Origin: UBA6918 sp040754425
GTDB lineage: Bacteria > Pseudomonadota > Gammaproteobacteria > Burkholderiales > Thiobacillaceae
Assembly: GCA_040754425.1 (NCBI GenBank)
Contig: JBFMCR010000015.1
Coordinates: 90,246-154,245 of the forward strand
DNA length: 64,000 bases
Direction: 5' to 3'
How positions within the stretch are numbered: the first letter of the stretch is position 1; each line of letters begins with the position of its first letter. The position numbers and the translations under genes are program-made. The notes beneath the pieces are model-generated. The model ran no database searches. It saw only the letters and a list, made by a program, of their open reading frames with translations, and was not told the origin of the DNA. This document shows, one piece after another, positions 37,025 through 45,115 of the stretch.

Positions 37025-37812
37025 TGGAGTTTTTCGCCGGCTGCGCGCTGCTCGGCCTGGCCGCCGGCTTTTTCGCCGGACTTTTGGGCGTGGGCGGCGG
37101 GCTCATCATCGTGCCGGTATTGAGCTGGCTGCTGGAAGTCCAGGGACTGACGCAGAACGCCATGCACTATGCGCTCGGCACCTCGCTCGCCAGCATCCTG
37201 TTCACCTCGGTTTCCAGCCTGCGTGCACACCATGCGCGCGGCGCAGTGGAATGGAACACGGTCAGGCGCATCACGCCGGGCATTCTGTTCGGCACCTTCG
37301 TCGGCGCCGCGCTGGCGGCCCGTTTGTCTGCGCTACCACTGAAAATTTTCTTCGTGGCCTTCCTCTTCTACGCCGCCGTCCAGATGTGGTGGAACTTCAA
37401 GCCCACGCCCCACCGCCAGCTGCCGGGCATGGCCGGCATGTTCGGCGCAGGCAGCGTGATTGGCGCAGTATCGAGCTGGGTCGGCATCGGCGGCGGCACG
37501 CTTTCGGTGCCTTTCCAGCTGTGGTGCAAGGTGCCGCTGCATCGTGCCATCGGCACCTCGGCGGCCATCGGCCTGCCGATCGCCGCTGCCGGTGCAGCCG
37601 GCTACGCCATGAACGGGCCCGCGGAGGGAGGCGTGTCGGGCACCCTGGGCTACATCCACCTCACCGCGCTGGCCTGCATCGCGCTCGGCAGCGTGGCCAC
37701 CGCGCCATTGGGCGCGCGCGCGGCCCACGCCCTTCCCGTCGGCAGACTCAAGCGCATTTTTGCCCTGCTTCTGCTCACCATGGCCATCCGCATGACCTGG
37801 TCATTGCTTTAG
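37024..37812 (+). CDS. TSUP (TauE/SafE) family permease
   Basis: A 262-residue inner-membrane protein with about eight hydrophobic segments in two homologous halves. The repeated motif GLLGVGGGLIIVPVL (near 20) and WVGIGGGTLSVPF (near 155) is the family hallmark. Such permeases export or import sulfite, sulfoacetate or related anions; the substrate here is unknown. The ATG overlaps the EVE gene stop by one base. Confidence 0.88.
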   Translation: MEFFAGCALLGLAAGFFAGLLGVGGGLIIVPVLSWLLEVQGLTQNAMHYALGTSLASILFTSVSSLRAHHARGAVEWNTVRRITPGILFGTFVGAALAARLSALPLKIFFVAFLFYAAVQMWWNFKPTPHRQLPGMAGMFGAGSVIGAVSSWVGIGGGTLSVPFQLWCKVPLHRAIGTSAAIGLPIAAAGAAGYAMNGPAEGGVSGTLGYIHLTALACIALGSVATAPLGARAAHALPVGRLKRIFALLLLTMAIRMTWSLL

Positions 37813-37845
37813 AATGCGCAGGCCAACACGCTCCAAGGTCGCAAC

Positions 37846-39285
37846 ATGAACCATACCCTGCTGGGTTTCGTCATTCTGTATCTGGTCGTCTCCATCGGCA
37901 TCGGCATGTACGCCGCCACCAAGGTCAAGAACACCGAGGATTACGTTGCTGCAGGGCGTTCGCTGCCCATGTCCCTGGTCATCGCCATGGTGTTCGCCAC
38001 CTGGTTCGGCGCGGAAACCGTGTTGGGCATTCCCGCGACTTTCCTCGACGAGAACCTGGGTGGCACGATATCCGACCCCTTCGGTGCCTCGCTCGCGCTG
38101 ATCCTGTTCGGCCTGTTCTTCGCGAAGAAGCTTTACCGCATGAACCTGCTGACCCTGGGCGACTTCTTCCGCAAACGCTACAACCGCCCGGTGGAGGTGG
38201 TCATCTCCATCGCCATCGCGCTCTCGTACCTGGGCTGGGTTTCGGCCCAGGTCACGGCGCTCGGCCTGGTGTTCAACGTGCTGTCGGACAACGCCATCAG
38301 CCAGTCCGAAGGCATCATGATCGGCACCGCCGTGGTGCTGCTTTATACCCTGTATGGCGGCATGTGGTCGGTGGCGCTCACCACCTTCGTGCAGATGACC
38401 ATCATCGTCATCGGCCTATTGTGGATTGGCTGGCTGGTGAGCGACATGCCGGAAGTAAACGGCATCGCCCCGGTGGTGGAACATGCCTACCATGCCGGCA
38501 AGTTCGAGTTCTGGCCGCAAGCCGACTGGGCCGCCATCATCACCTTCATCGCAGGATTGCTGACCATGGGCTTCGGCTCGGTGCCGCAGCAGGACGTGTT
38601 CCAGCGCGCGAACTCGTCGAAGAACGAGACTGTGGCCGTGTGGGGCACGGTCATCGGCGGTACTGCCTATTTCCTGTTCGCCGCGGTGCCGATTTATCTC
38701 ACCTATTCCGCCACTCTGGTCGACCCGGCGATGACTGGCGAGCTTCTGGCACGCGATGCGCAGCTGGTGCTGCCGACCTTCGTCAAGTCCCATTTGCCAC
38801 TTGCCGCGCAGATCATCTTTTATGGCGCGCTGCTGTCGGTGATCATGTCCACCGCTTCCGGCACCCTGCTGGCGCCTTCGGTCACGCTGTCGGAGAACGT
38901 CATCAAGGAATTCATGCCGCGGCACCGCATGAGCCAGAAGAAACTGCTGTGGGTCACGCGCGCCGTGGTGCTGCTGTTCTCGCTCATGGTAATGGCCTAT
39001 TCCCTGTGGGCGCTGCAGTCCTCCACCAGCATCCATCAGATGGTGGAGAACGCCTACAAGGTCACCCTGGCCTGCGCCTTTGTCCCTCTGGTCGCCGGCC
39101 TTTACTGGAAGAAAGCCGGCAACACCGGCGCCGGGCTTTCCATTGTTCTGGGCCTGTCAGTCTGGATTGCCATGGAGTTCATCGCGCCCGAAGCGGCACT
39201 GCCGCCGCAGTTTGCCGGCTTTTTTGCCAGTGCCGTCGGCATGATTGCCGGCAGCCTGGGCAGCGGGAGGATAAAGGCAGGCTGA
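37846..39285 (+). CDS. sodium:solute symporter (SSS family)
   Basis: A 479-residue transporter of about 13 membrane segments. Family traits are the early YLVVSIGIGMYAATKVKNTEDYVAAGRSLP, ATWFGAETVLGIP, and YTLYGGMWSVALTTFVQM. The related proteins transport proline, pantothenate, acetate or similar solutes with sodium; nothing here sets the substrate. No clear Shine-Dalgarno is seen before the ATG. It ends 7 bp before the convergent aroK. Confidence 0.88.
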   Translation: MNHTLLGFVILYLVVSIGIGMYAATKVKNTEDYVAAGRSLPMSLVIAMVFATWFGAETVLGIPATFLDENLGGTISDPFGASLALILFGLFFAKKLYRMNLLTLGDFFRKRYNRPVEVVISIAIALSYLGWVSAQVTALGLVFNVLSDNAISQSEGIMIGTAVVLLYTLYGGMWSVALTTFVQMTIIVIGLLWIGWLVSDMPEVNGIAPVVEHAYHAGKFEFWPQADWAAIITFIAGLLTMGFGSVPQQDVFQRANSSKNETVAVWGTVIGGTAYFLFAAVPIYLTYSATLVDPAMTGELLARDAQLVLPTFVKSHLPLAAQIIFYGALLSVIMSTASGTLLAPSVTLSENVIKEFMPRHRMSQKKLLWVTRAVVLLFSLMVMAYSLWALQSSTSIHQMVENAYKVTLACAFVPLVAGLYWKKAGNTGAGLSIVLGLSVWIAMEFIAPEAALPPQFAGFFASAVGMIAGSLGSGRIKAG

Positions 39286-39292
39286 TGGGCTT

Positions 39293-39841
39293 TCAGTCGC
39301 CTGCGCTTCCCTCCGTTGACAGCATCAGCAACTCCAACTTGTCCTTGAGCTGCCGGGCAAAGCCGGTCACGCTCTGGCGCCCGGTGTCCACCACCAGATC
39401 GGCGATTTCGCGATAAAGCGGATCGCGCTGGGCATAGAGCTCACGCAACTTGGCCAGCGGATCCCCCGTCTGCAACAGCGGGCGGTTGCGGTCATGCCGG
39501 GTTCTTTCGTACAACTGTTCGGGCGTGCCGCGCAGGTATACCACGATGCCCCGCTTTTTCAGCAGTTCGCGGTTGGCGGCGGACATCACGGCGCCGCCAC
39601 CGGTTCCCAGGACGATGTCGGGGCGGGCGGTCAATTCCTCGATCACCGCCTCCTCGCGCCTGCGGAAACCGGCCTCGCCTTCGATTTCGAAAATCACCGG
39701 GATTTTCACGCCGGTACGCGCCTCGATTTCATGATCGGCATCGATGAAGGTCTTGCCCATCTGTTTGGCCAGCAGCCTGCCGACCGTGGTCTTGCCGGCA
39801 CCCATCAGGCCGACCAGGAAAATGCTGTCTTTCTTGCCCAT
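39293..39841 (-). CDS. aroK: shikimate kinase
   Basis: A 182-residue NMP-kinase-like enzyme phosphorylating shikimate. Walker A is VGLMGAGKTTVG, the shikimate-binding DADHEIE and GFRRREE follow, then GTGGGAV and the lid RNRPLL. The ATG at 39841 gives the standard N-terminus; a start at 39898 would run through the terminator. It follows pilQ, the usual pilMNOPQ-aroK order in betaproteobacteria. aroB is not present here because the next gene downstream is convergent. Confidence 0.94.
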   Translation of the reverse strand: MGKKDSIFLVGLMGAGKTTVGRLLAKQMGKTFIDADHEIEARTGVKIPVIFEIEGEAGFRRREEAVIEELTARPDIVLGTGGGAVMSAANRELLKKRGIVVYLRGTPEQLYERTRHDRNRPLLQTGDPLAKLRELYAQRDPLYREIADLVVDTGRQSVTGFARQLKDKLELLMLSTEGSAGD

Positions 39842-39866
39842 TGCCGCATTGTAGCGGAGTGTCCGG

Positions 39867-39901
39867 ACAAAAAAATGGCGCCTCTTGCCGGGCGCCATTT
39901 T
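39867..39901 (-). terminator. terminator between pilQ and aroK
   Basis: A perfect 11-bp inverted repeat (AAAATGGCGCC/GGCGCCATTTT) around an 8-base loop; on the minus strand it runs into seven T residues. It would end most pil transcripts before aroK. Confidence 0.85.
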
Positions 39902-39915
39902 CTCGGGCCAAGAAA

Positions 39916-42141
39916 TCAGCGCAGCGACAAACGCTCGTCCAGGATGCGCGGCGTCAGGAAGATCATGATTTCGGTCTTGATCTCGCGACGATCGCTGTTC
40001 TTGAACAGATGGCCAAGGAACGGCAGGTCGCCCAGGAACGGCACCTTGTTGAGATCGTTGCGGTTGATGGTTTCATAGATCCCGCCCAGCACAACGGTTT
40101 CACCGTTGTTGACGCGCACCTGCGTTTTCACGCGCTTTCTTTGCAGGGAGGGGCCGGCCTGGGTGGCTTCACCCACCGCATCCTTTTGCACCTCGACGTT
40201 CAGGATGACCGAATCGTTGTTGAGGATTTGCGGATCAACCAGCAGGCACAGGCCGGCCGTCTTGAAGGAAGTCTGCGTGCCTTCCTGCGAAACCGTCGCA
40301 TAGGGCACTTCGTCGCCCTGGATGATCACTGCAGGCACCTGGTTCGTGGTCACCACGCGCGGGCTGGAAATCACCTTGCCGCGGTTGTCGGCTTCCAGCG
40401 CCTGAAGCTCCAGGCTGATCAGGTTGCCCGTGGCGATATTGAGCAGGGTGAGGCCAAGCGCCGCAGGCGTCGCACCGCTGAAGGTGGTGCCGATGCCAAG
40501 GTCGACGTTGGGCGTCGCATTGGTCAGTGTTCCGCCGGCGGCCGCGGTCACGGAATCGTTCAGGCTGCCGGCCACGCCGATGCCGGTCTGACTGCCGCCC
40601 AGCTTGCTCGTGCCGCCGATGCCGGTGCCGAGGCGCACACCCAGCTGCCGGGCGAAAGTGTCATCCGCGATCACCACGCGCGCCTCGATCAGGACCTGAC
40701 GCGCGGGCACATCGATTTTCGCCAGCAGATCACGCACTTCCTGGATCTTCCTGGCCGTGTCGTTGATGATCAGCATGTTGGTCTTGAGGTCATACGACGA
40801 GCGGCCGCGCTTGGACAGAATCTTCTTTTCCTCGTCCTTGGCGCCTTTGGTCGCAGCCGCGGTAGAACTGGCCAGGCCTTCCGAAGAAACACTGCAAGAC
40901 GCTGTGCCGCCGCCCACCGCCTCGGCCAGGTCCGCGCCATACAGCATGGCCTGTGCCTGGTCGGCGCGCAGGTAGTTGAGCGGGATGTATTCCGTAACCA
41001 GCGGCTCGAGCTCACTCACGGAATTAAGTGCCTCCAGCTCGGCTTTCTCCTTGTTCAGCAACTCGTCTCGCGGCGCGACCCACACCACGTTTCCATTGGT
41101 GCGCTTGTCCAGTCCGCGCGTGGACAGGATGAGGTCCAGCGCCTGGTCCCACGGCACATCCTTGAGCCTCAGCGTGAGATTGCCGCCAACGGTATCGCTG
41201 GCCACGATGTTGAGGCCGGTGAAGTCGGCGATCACCTGCAGCACCGAGCGCACTTCGACGTTCTGGAAGTTGAGCGAAAGCTTCTCGCCCTTGTAAACGG
41301 TCTTGCCATCGGCGGTTTTCTTGTCTTCATCGACGGCAGCTCTGACCTCGACGATGAACTGGTTGTCGGCCTGATAGGCAGAATACTCCCAGGCGCCCTT
41401 GGACTCGATCACCATGCGGGTGTTCTCGCCCAGGGTGTAGTTTTCCACCTGCGCGACGGGGGTGGCGAAATCAGTCACGTCGAGGCGGCGCTGCAACGCC
41501 TGCGGCAGGGCGGTATCGATGAAGTCGACCACCACGCCTTTGGCCTGCTGGCGAATGTTGATGCCGGTTTGCGAATCAGACAGGGTGGTGACGATGCGGG
41601 CCTCGCCGCCGGGGCCGCGGCGGAATTCCACATTCTTGATCGAATGCGGAACGGCGGCAGGAGCAGCCTCGGCAAAGCGTGGCGTCACGTTGGTAGTGGT
41701 CGCGGCGACAGCACCGGTTTCATTGAAGGAAACGATAAGCTCCCTGCCCTCGATCTTGGTCTCGTACTCGACAGGCTTGCTAAGGTTGAACACCAAGCGT
41801 GTACGGGTGCCGGCCTGCACCACATTGACCGAAACAAGCGGCCCCAGATAGGCGTCGACAGTGTTCTTGCCGATGGCGTTGCCGGTATTGGGCAGATCCA
41901 TGGCAATGCGCGGAGGCGATCCGACGGTGAATCCCGCGGGCGTGGTCTGCAACGGCTCCTTGAGATGGACCCGCACCATCACCCGGTTGCCTGCCAGAAT
42001 CGCGGGCTCGACGCCGATGACCGAGTTGGCGGTCGGCGGCGTCGCCGCCTGCAGACTCGCGCCTGCCAGCAACAGCAGGGCCGCGCCGGCCCGGGCCAGA
42101 ATTCGCGTTGCATACATGGAGTTGAAGATGGCATTTTTCAT
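39916..42141 (-). CDS. pilQ: type IV pilus secretin PilQ
   Basis: A 741-residue outer-membrane secretin through which the pilus passes. It has an N-terminal signal (ARAGAALLLLAGASLQA), two AMIN domains (about 35-130 and 160-265), an STN/N0 domain (LNFQNVEVRSVLQVIADFTGLNIVA), N1-type repeats, and the C-terminal secretin domain with VPAVIIQGDEVPYATV and VNNGETVVLGGIYE. The segment around 375-460 is Ser/Thr/Ala-rich linker. GAGG precedes the ATG. It is last in pilMNOPQ. Confidence 0.96.
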   Translation of the reverse strand: MKNAIFNSMYATRILARAGAALLLLAGASLQAATPPTANSVIGVEPAILAGNRVMVRVHLKEPLQTTPAGFTVGSPPRIAMDLPNTGNAIGKNTVDAYLGPLVSVNVVQAGTRTRLVFNLSKPVEYETKIEGRELIVSFNETGAVAATTTNVTPRFAEAAPAAVPHSIKNVEFRRGPGGEARIVTTLSDSQTGINIRQQAKGVVVDFIDTALPQALQRRLDVTDFATPVAQVENYTLGENTRMVIESKGAWEYSAYQADNQFIVEVRAAVDEDKKTADGKTVYKGEKLSLNFQNVEVRSVLQVIADFTGLNIVASDTVGGNLTLRLKDVPWDQALDLILSTRGLDKRTNGNVVWVAPRDELLNKEKAELEALNSVSELEPLVTEYIPLNYLRADQAQAMLYGADLAEAVGGGTASCSVSSEGLASSTAAATKGAKDEEKKILSKRGRSSYDLKTNMLIINDTARKIQEVRDLLAKIDVPARQVLIEARVVIADDTFARQLGVRLGTGIGGTSKLGGSQTGIGVAGSLNDSVTAAAGGTLTNATPNVDLGIGTTFSGATPAALGLTLLNIATGNLISLELQALEADNRGKVISSPRVVTTNQVPAVIIQGDEVPYATVSQEGTQTSFKTAGLCLLVDPQILNNDSVILNVEVQKDAVGEATQAGPSLQRKRVKTQVRVNNGETVVLGGIYETINRNDLNKVPFLGDLPFLGHLFKNSDRREIKTEIMIFLTPRILDERLSLR

Positions 42142-42148
42142 ATCGGCC

Positions 42149-42655
42149 TCATTCCTGCAAAGTCAGTGTGCTCGTACGCTCGACCCAGTCGCCGGCGCTG
42201 TCCTGAACGATTTCCTTCAGGGTTATGTCGATATCCGTCACCTGGGTGATGAGACCGAAGTTTTGCCCCATGTAATTGCCGGGACGGACGTGATAGATCG
42301 TCTTGTCGGGTGTGGCGATGACGGCATGAATGGAATCCCCTTTGCTGATCACGCCTACCATCTTTAGGCTTTCCAGCGAATAGGCTTCGAGCGGCTCCTT
42401 GGGGCGGGTGAGGTCGGGCTGTTCGCCGCCGCCGCCCGAGGGCGTGAGCTTGCGGGGCTTGAACGGATCGGGAAGGTCAAAGGCGTTGTAGCTGAAGGGC
42501 TCGTAAGGCTTGATCTGCGGCAACGGCTCGACCTTGCCCTGCATGTCCTTGCCGGCTTCGGCCATGAACGCATGGAGGTCTTCCATGTCCCCTCCGCCGC
42601 AGGCAGTCAAGCCTGCGGAGAGAAGCGCTGTCCAAAGGAGACGATAGGTATTCAT
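42149..42655 (-). CDS. pilP: type IV pilus lipoprotein PilP
   Basis: A 168-residue inner-membrane lipoprotein (signal with lipobox LTAC-GGG) that links PilNO to PilQ. The unstructured segment (QIKPYEPFSYNAFDLPDPFKP) contains the conserved DPF motif, and the C-terminal HR domain carries LEAYSLESLKMVG and YHVRPGNYMGQNFG. The ATG overlaps the pilO stop (TGATG). Confidence 0.94.
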   Translation of the reverse strand: MNTYRLLWTALLSAGLTACGGGDMEDLHAFMAEAGKDMQGKVEPLPQIKPYEPFSYNAFDLPDPFKPRKLTPSGGGGEQPDLTRPKEPLEAYSLESLKMVGVISKGDSIHAVIATPDKTIYHVRPGNYMGQNFGLITQVTDIDITLKEIVQDSAGDWVERTSTLTLQE

Positions 42656-43260
42656 CACTTGCCGCCCCCCTTGCTTGCCGCAATTTCTTCTTCATCGAGA
42701 TAGCGATAGGTTTTGGCCACCGCCTCCATCACCAACTCGTTTTTGCTTGGTTCCAGCTTGATGTCGTGAATGGTGACGATGCGGGAAAGCTTGGCCACGT
42801 CGCTGGTAAAGGCGGCAATATCATGATAAGTCCCGCTCACCTTGATGCGGATGGGCAGTTCCGCGTAAAACTCTTTCCTGTTTTCCGATTCCGGCTTGAA
42901 CAGCTCGAACTGGAGCCCGCGCCCAAGGCCGGCCTGATTGACGTCGGTCACGAGGGCGTCCATTTCCTGCTTGTTGGGCAGCTGCTTGAGCAGTGCGCCA
43001 AAGGATTCCTGAATGTCGGCCAGCTGTTTCTTGTAGGCCTCCAGATTGATGGCCTGTCCCTTTTTCGTGACATAGGTGGACTTGAGCTCGTCTTCCCTTG
43101 CCTTGCTGTCGCTGAGCGACTCCAGCGCCGGCGACCACAGGAACCACCAGCCGGCGGCAACGATGAGAGCAAACAACACTCCCAGCAGGCCGAGCTTGGC
43201 GCCCAGCGGCCAGTCGGCGGCAGTCTTGAAATCCAGTTTGTTCAGATCTTCCAGATTCAT
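42655..43260 (-). CDS. pilO: type IV pilus inner-membrane protein PilO
   Basis: A 201-residue bitopic protein: a short cytoplasmic stretch, one membrane helix (AKLGLLGVLFALIVAAGWWFLW), a coiled coil (about 50-95) and a ferredoxin-like periplasmic domain (IRIKVSGTYHDIAAFTSDVAKL). It pairs with PilN in the alignment complex. It overlaps pilN by four bases. Confidence 0.94.
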   Translation of the reverse strand: MNLEDLNKLDFKTAADWPLGAKLGLLGVLFALIVAAGWWFLWSPALESLSDSKAREDELKSTYVTKKGQAINLEAYKKQLADIQESFGALLKQLPNKQEMDALVTDVNQAGLGRGLQFELFKPESENRKEFYAELPIRIKVSGTYHDIAAFTSDVAKLSRIVTIHDIKLEPSKNELVMEAVAKTYRYLDEEEIAASKGGGK

Positions 43261-43835
43261 GGGCGCGCCCCTTGCTTGTCATCCTCTGCCGTCTGTTTGC
43301 TCTGCCAGACTTTCAGGTTGAATTCGTTGGCGCGCAGGTTGTTGACCGTGGCGGCCTTGATTTCGATCAGCGTCGGCCGTTCGAACCAGGGCGAATCCTC
43401 CAGGCTGCGCATCAACGTCGACACGCGTGCGCTGGACTGGGTATAGCCCAGCAATTCGATCTGGTCGCCCGTCTGCCTGAGGGACTTGAGATAAAGACCC
43501 TCGGGCAGGATGCGAATGATCTCGTCGAAAAGATGCACGACTTCGGTACGATTGGATTGCAGGGTTTCGACGATCTGCTTGCGTTCGAGCAGCGCCCGCG
43601 TCTCCTCCCTGATTTTCCTGATTTCCTTGATCTGGCCGTCGAGCTTGGCGATTTCCTGCTCGAGGAAAGCATTGCGCTCTTCCTGATCGGCCACGCGGTT
43701 CGAAATCGTCAGCTGCCCCAGCCCTACAACCCCGAGCGCCGCCACCAGGGTCACTGCCAGCAGGTAGGCAAACTGGCGGCGCCTGGCAGCACGCTTGAGT
43801 TCACGATGCGGAAGAAGATTGATGCGTATCATCAT
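43257..43835 (-). CDS. pilN: type IV pilus inner-membrane protein PilN
   Basis: A 192-residue bitopic protein. It begins MIRINLLPHRELKR, the conserved cytoplasmic tail that binds PilM, followed by a membrane helix (FAYLLAVTLVAALGVVGLG), a coiled coil and a periplasmic ferredoxin-like domain. The ATG overlaps the pilM stop. Confidence 0.95.
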   Translation of the reverse strand: MMIRINLLPHRELKRAARRRQFAYLLAVTLVAALGVVGLGQLTISNRVADQEERNAFLEQEIAKLDGQIKEIRKIREETRALLERKQIVETLQSNRTEVVHLFDEIIRILPEGLYLKSLRQTGDQIELLGYTQSSARVSTLMRSLEDSPWFERPTLIEIKAATVNNLRANEFNLKVWQSKQTAEDDKQGARP

Positions 43836-44920
43836 TGCTGGTCGAACCTCCGCATGGCAAGGCCTGCGGCCACAAACAGCGCCGGGGCGTCATTTGCCAG
43901 CTGCTGCGGCCGCACTTTCGTACCCACCGACATGCTCGAAAACGGATTGGCGATGATGGCCGGTGCATTGACGCGCGCGCTGACGATTTCCTCCAGACCG
44001 GGAATGATGGCGCCGCCGCCGGCCAGTAAAACATGGTCGACCTTGTGATACTGGGTGGACGAAGTGAAAAGCTGCAGCGCGCGGCCGATTTCCATGGCCA
44101 GCGTTTCGCTGTAAGGCCGCAGAACCTCGATTTCATAGCTTTCCGGCAGGGTGCCTTTGCGCTTGGCGGTTTCCGCTTCTTCGATGGTCATGCCATAACG
44201 CCGGGAGATTTCGTAATTGAGCTGGCCGCCCCCGAAGCCGTGCTCGCGCAGGTAGACCGATTCGTTGTCGGACAGCACGTTGACATGGATGCTGTTGGCG
44301 CCGATGTCGCAGATCGCAACCGTCTGGCCTGCGCCGCCATTGGGCAGCAGACCGGCCATGCACTCGTAGGCCGTGAGGGTGGCGTAGGACTCGACATCCA
44401 TGACCAGCGCCTTGAGGCCGGCGGCCTCGGCCAGCATCACGCGATCCTCGACCTTTTCCTTGCGCGCCGCGGCAATCAGCACTTCCACGTCGCTCGGACT
44501 GCCGGGCGAGGGGCCCAGCACCTGGAAATCGAGATTGACTTCGTCCAGCGAAAAGGGAATGACCTGATTGGCTTCGCTTTCCACCTGGGTTTCAAGCTCC
44601 ACCCCGGCAAGATTCGCCGGCAACAGGACTTTTTTGGTGATCACGGCCGCTGCCGGCAGAGCCATCACCACGTTTTTGACGCGGCTGCCCATCCGCTTCC
44701 ATGCCGTCTGCAAGACCTCCACGACTTCGTCCGCGTTGGAGACGTCCCCTTCCTTGATCGCATCCTTGGGCAGGGACTCAATGACATAATTCTCGATGCG
44801 ATACTGGTCCTTGCCGATACTGGAAATCTCCACGAATTTGACTGAAGTCGTGCCGATATCCAATCCCAGCATGGGGGGGGATTTGGCTGTGAACACATCC
44901 AGATTGAATTCGAGCTTCAA
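43832..44920 (-). CDS. pilM: type IV pilus actin-like ATPase PilM
   Basis: A 362-residue cytoplasmic protein of the FtsA/actin fold. The phosphate-1 loop is LGLDIGTTSVKFVEI, phosphate-2 CDIGANSIHVNVL, and the adenosine motif VLLAGGGAIIPGLEE. It binds the PilN tail. It is the first gene of the pil operon and diverges from the PBP1A gene across 195 bp. Confidence 0.95.
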   Translation of the reverse strand: MKLEFNLDVFTAKSPPMLGLDIGTTSVKFVEISSIGKDQYRIENYVIESLPKDAIKEGDVSNADEVVEVLQTAWKRMGSRVKNVVMALPAAAVITKKVLLPANLAGVELETQVESEANQVIPFSLDEVNLDFQVLGPSPGSPSDVEVLIAAARKEKVEDRVMLAEAAGLKALVMDVESYATLTAYECMAGLLPNGGAGQTVAICDIGANSIHVNVLSDNESVYLREHGFGGGQLNYEISRRYGMTIEEAETAKRKGTLPESYEIEVLRPYSETLAMEIGRALQLFTSSTQYHKVDHVLLAGGGAIIPGLEEIVSARVNAPAIIANPFSSMSVGTKVRPQQLANDAPALFVAAGLAMRRFDQQ

Positions 44921-45082
44921 GAAATTTCCCTTTATTTATAGATGCTTATCAATTTTTTTTGATATTTGTGTTTAAATCGTAGCAGCAAAACCAATAAAGC
45001 GGCCAATGTAGCGGCAATTTTTTTACTCTCTGGGTCAAACCCCGCGCAACGTCTGTGCTCAAAATGCAACACCGTTAACGCA

Positions 45083-45088
45083 TATAAT
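45083..45088 (+). promoter_or_regulatory. -10 element of the PBP1A gene promoter
   Basis: A perfect TATAAT 27 bp before the ATG. No good -35 box stands at 17 bp, so the call rests on the -10 alone. The remaining gap to pilM is AT-rich and shows no other feature. Confidence 0.4.
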
Positions 45089-45115
45089 CTTGCAAACTTT
45101 AGAGAGTGGTTGAAT

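Noticed and set aside
36933..39416. 827-codon plus-strand frame across the TSUP and symporter genes
   Set aside because: Out-of-frame shadow rich in Arg, His and Pro; both real membrane proteins are recognised in other frames.
39841..42249. 802-codon frame antisense to pilQ
   Set aside because: Shadow frame; pilQ is certain on the other strand.
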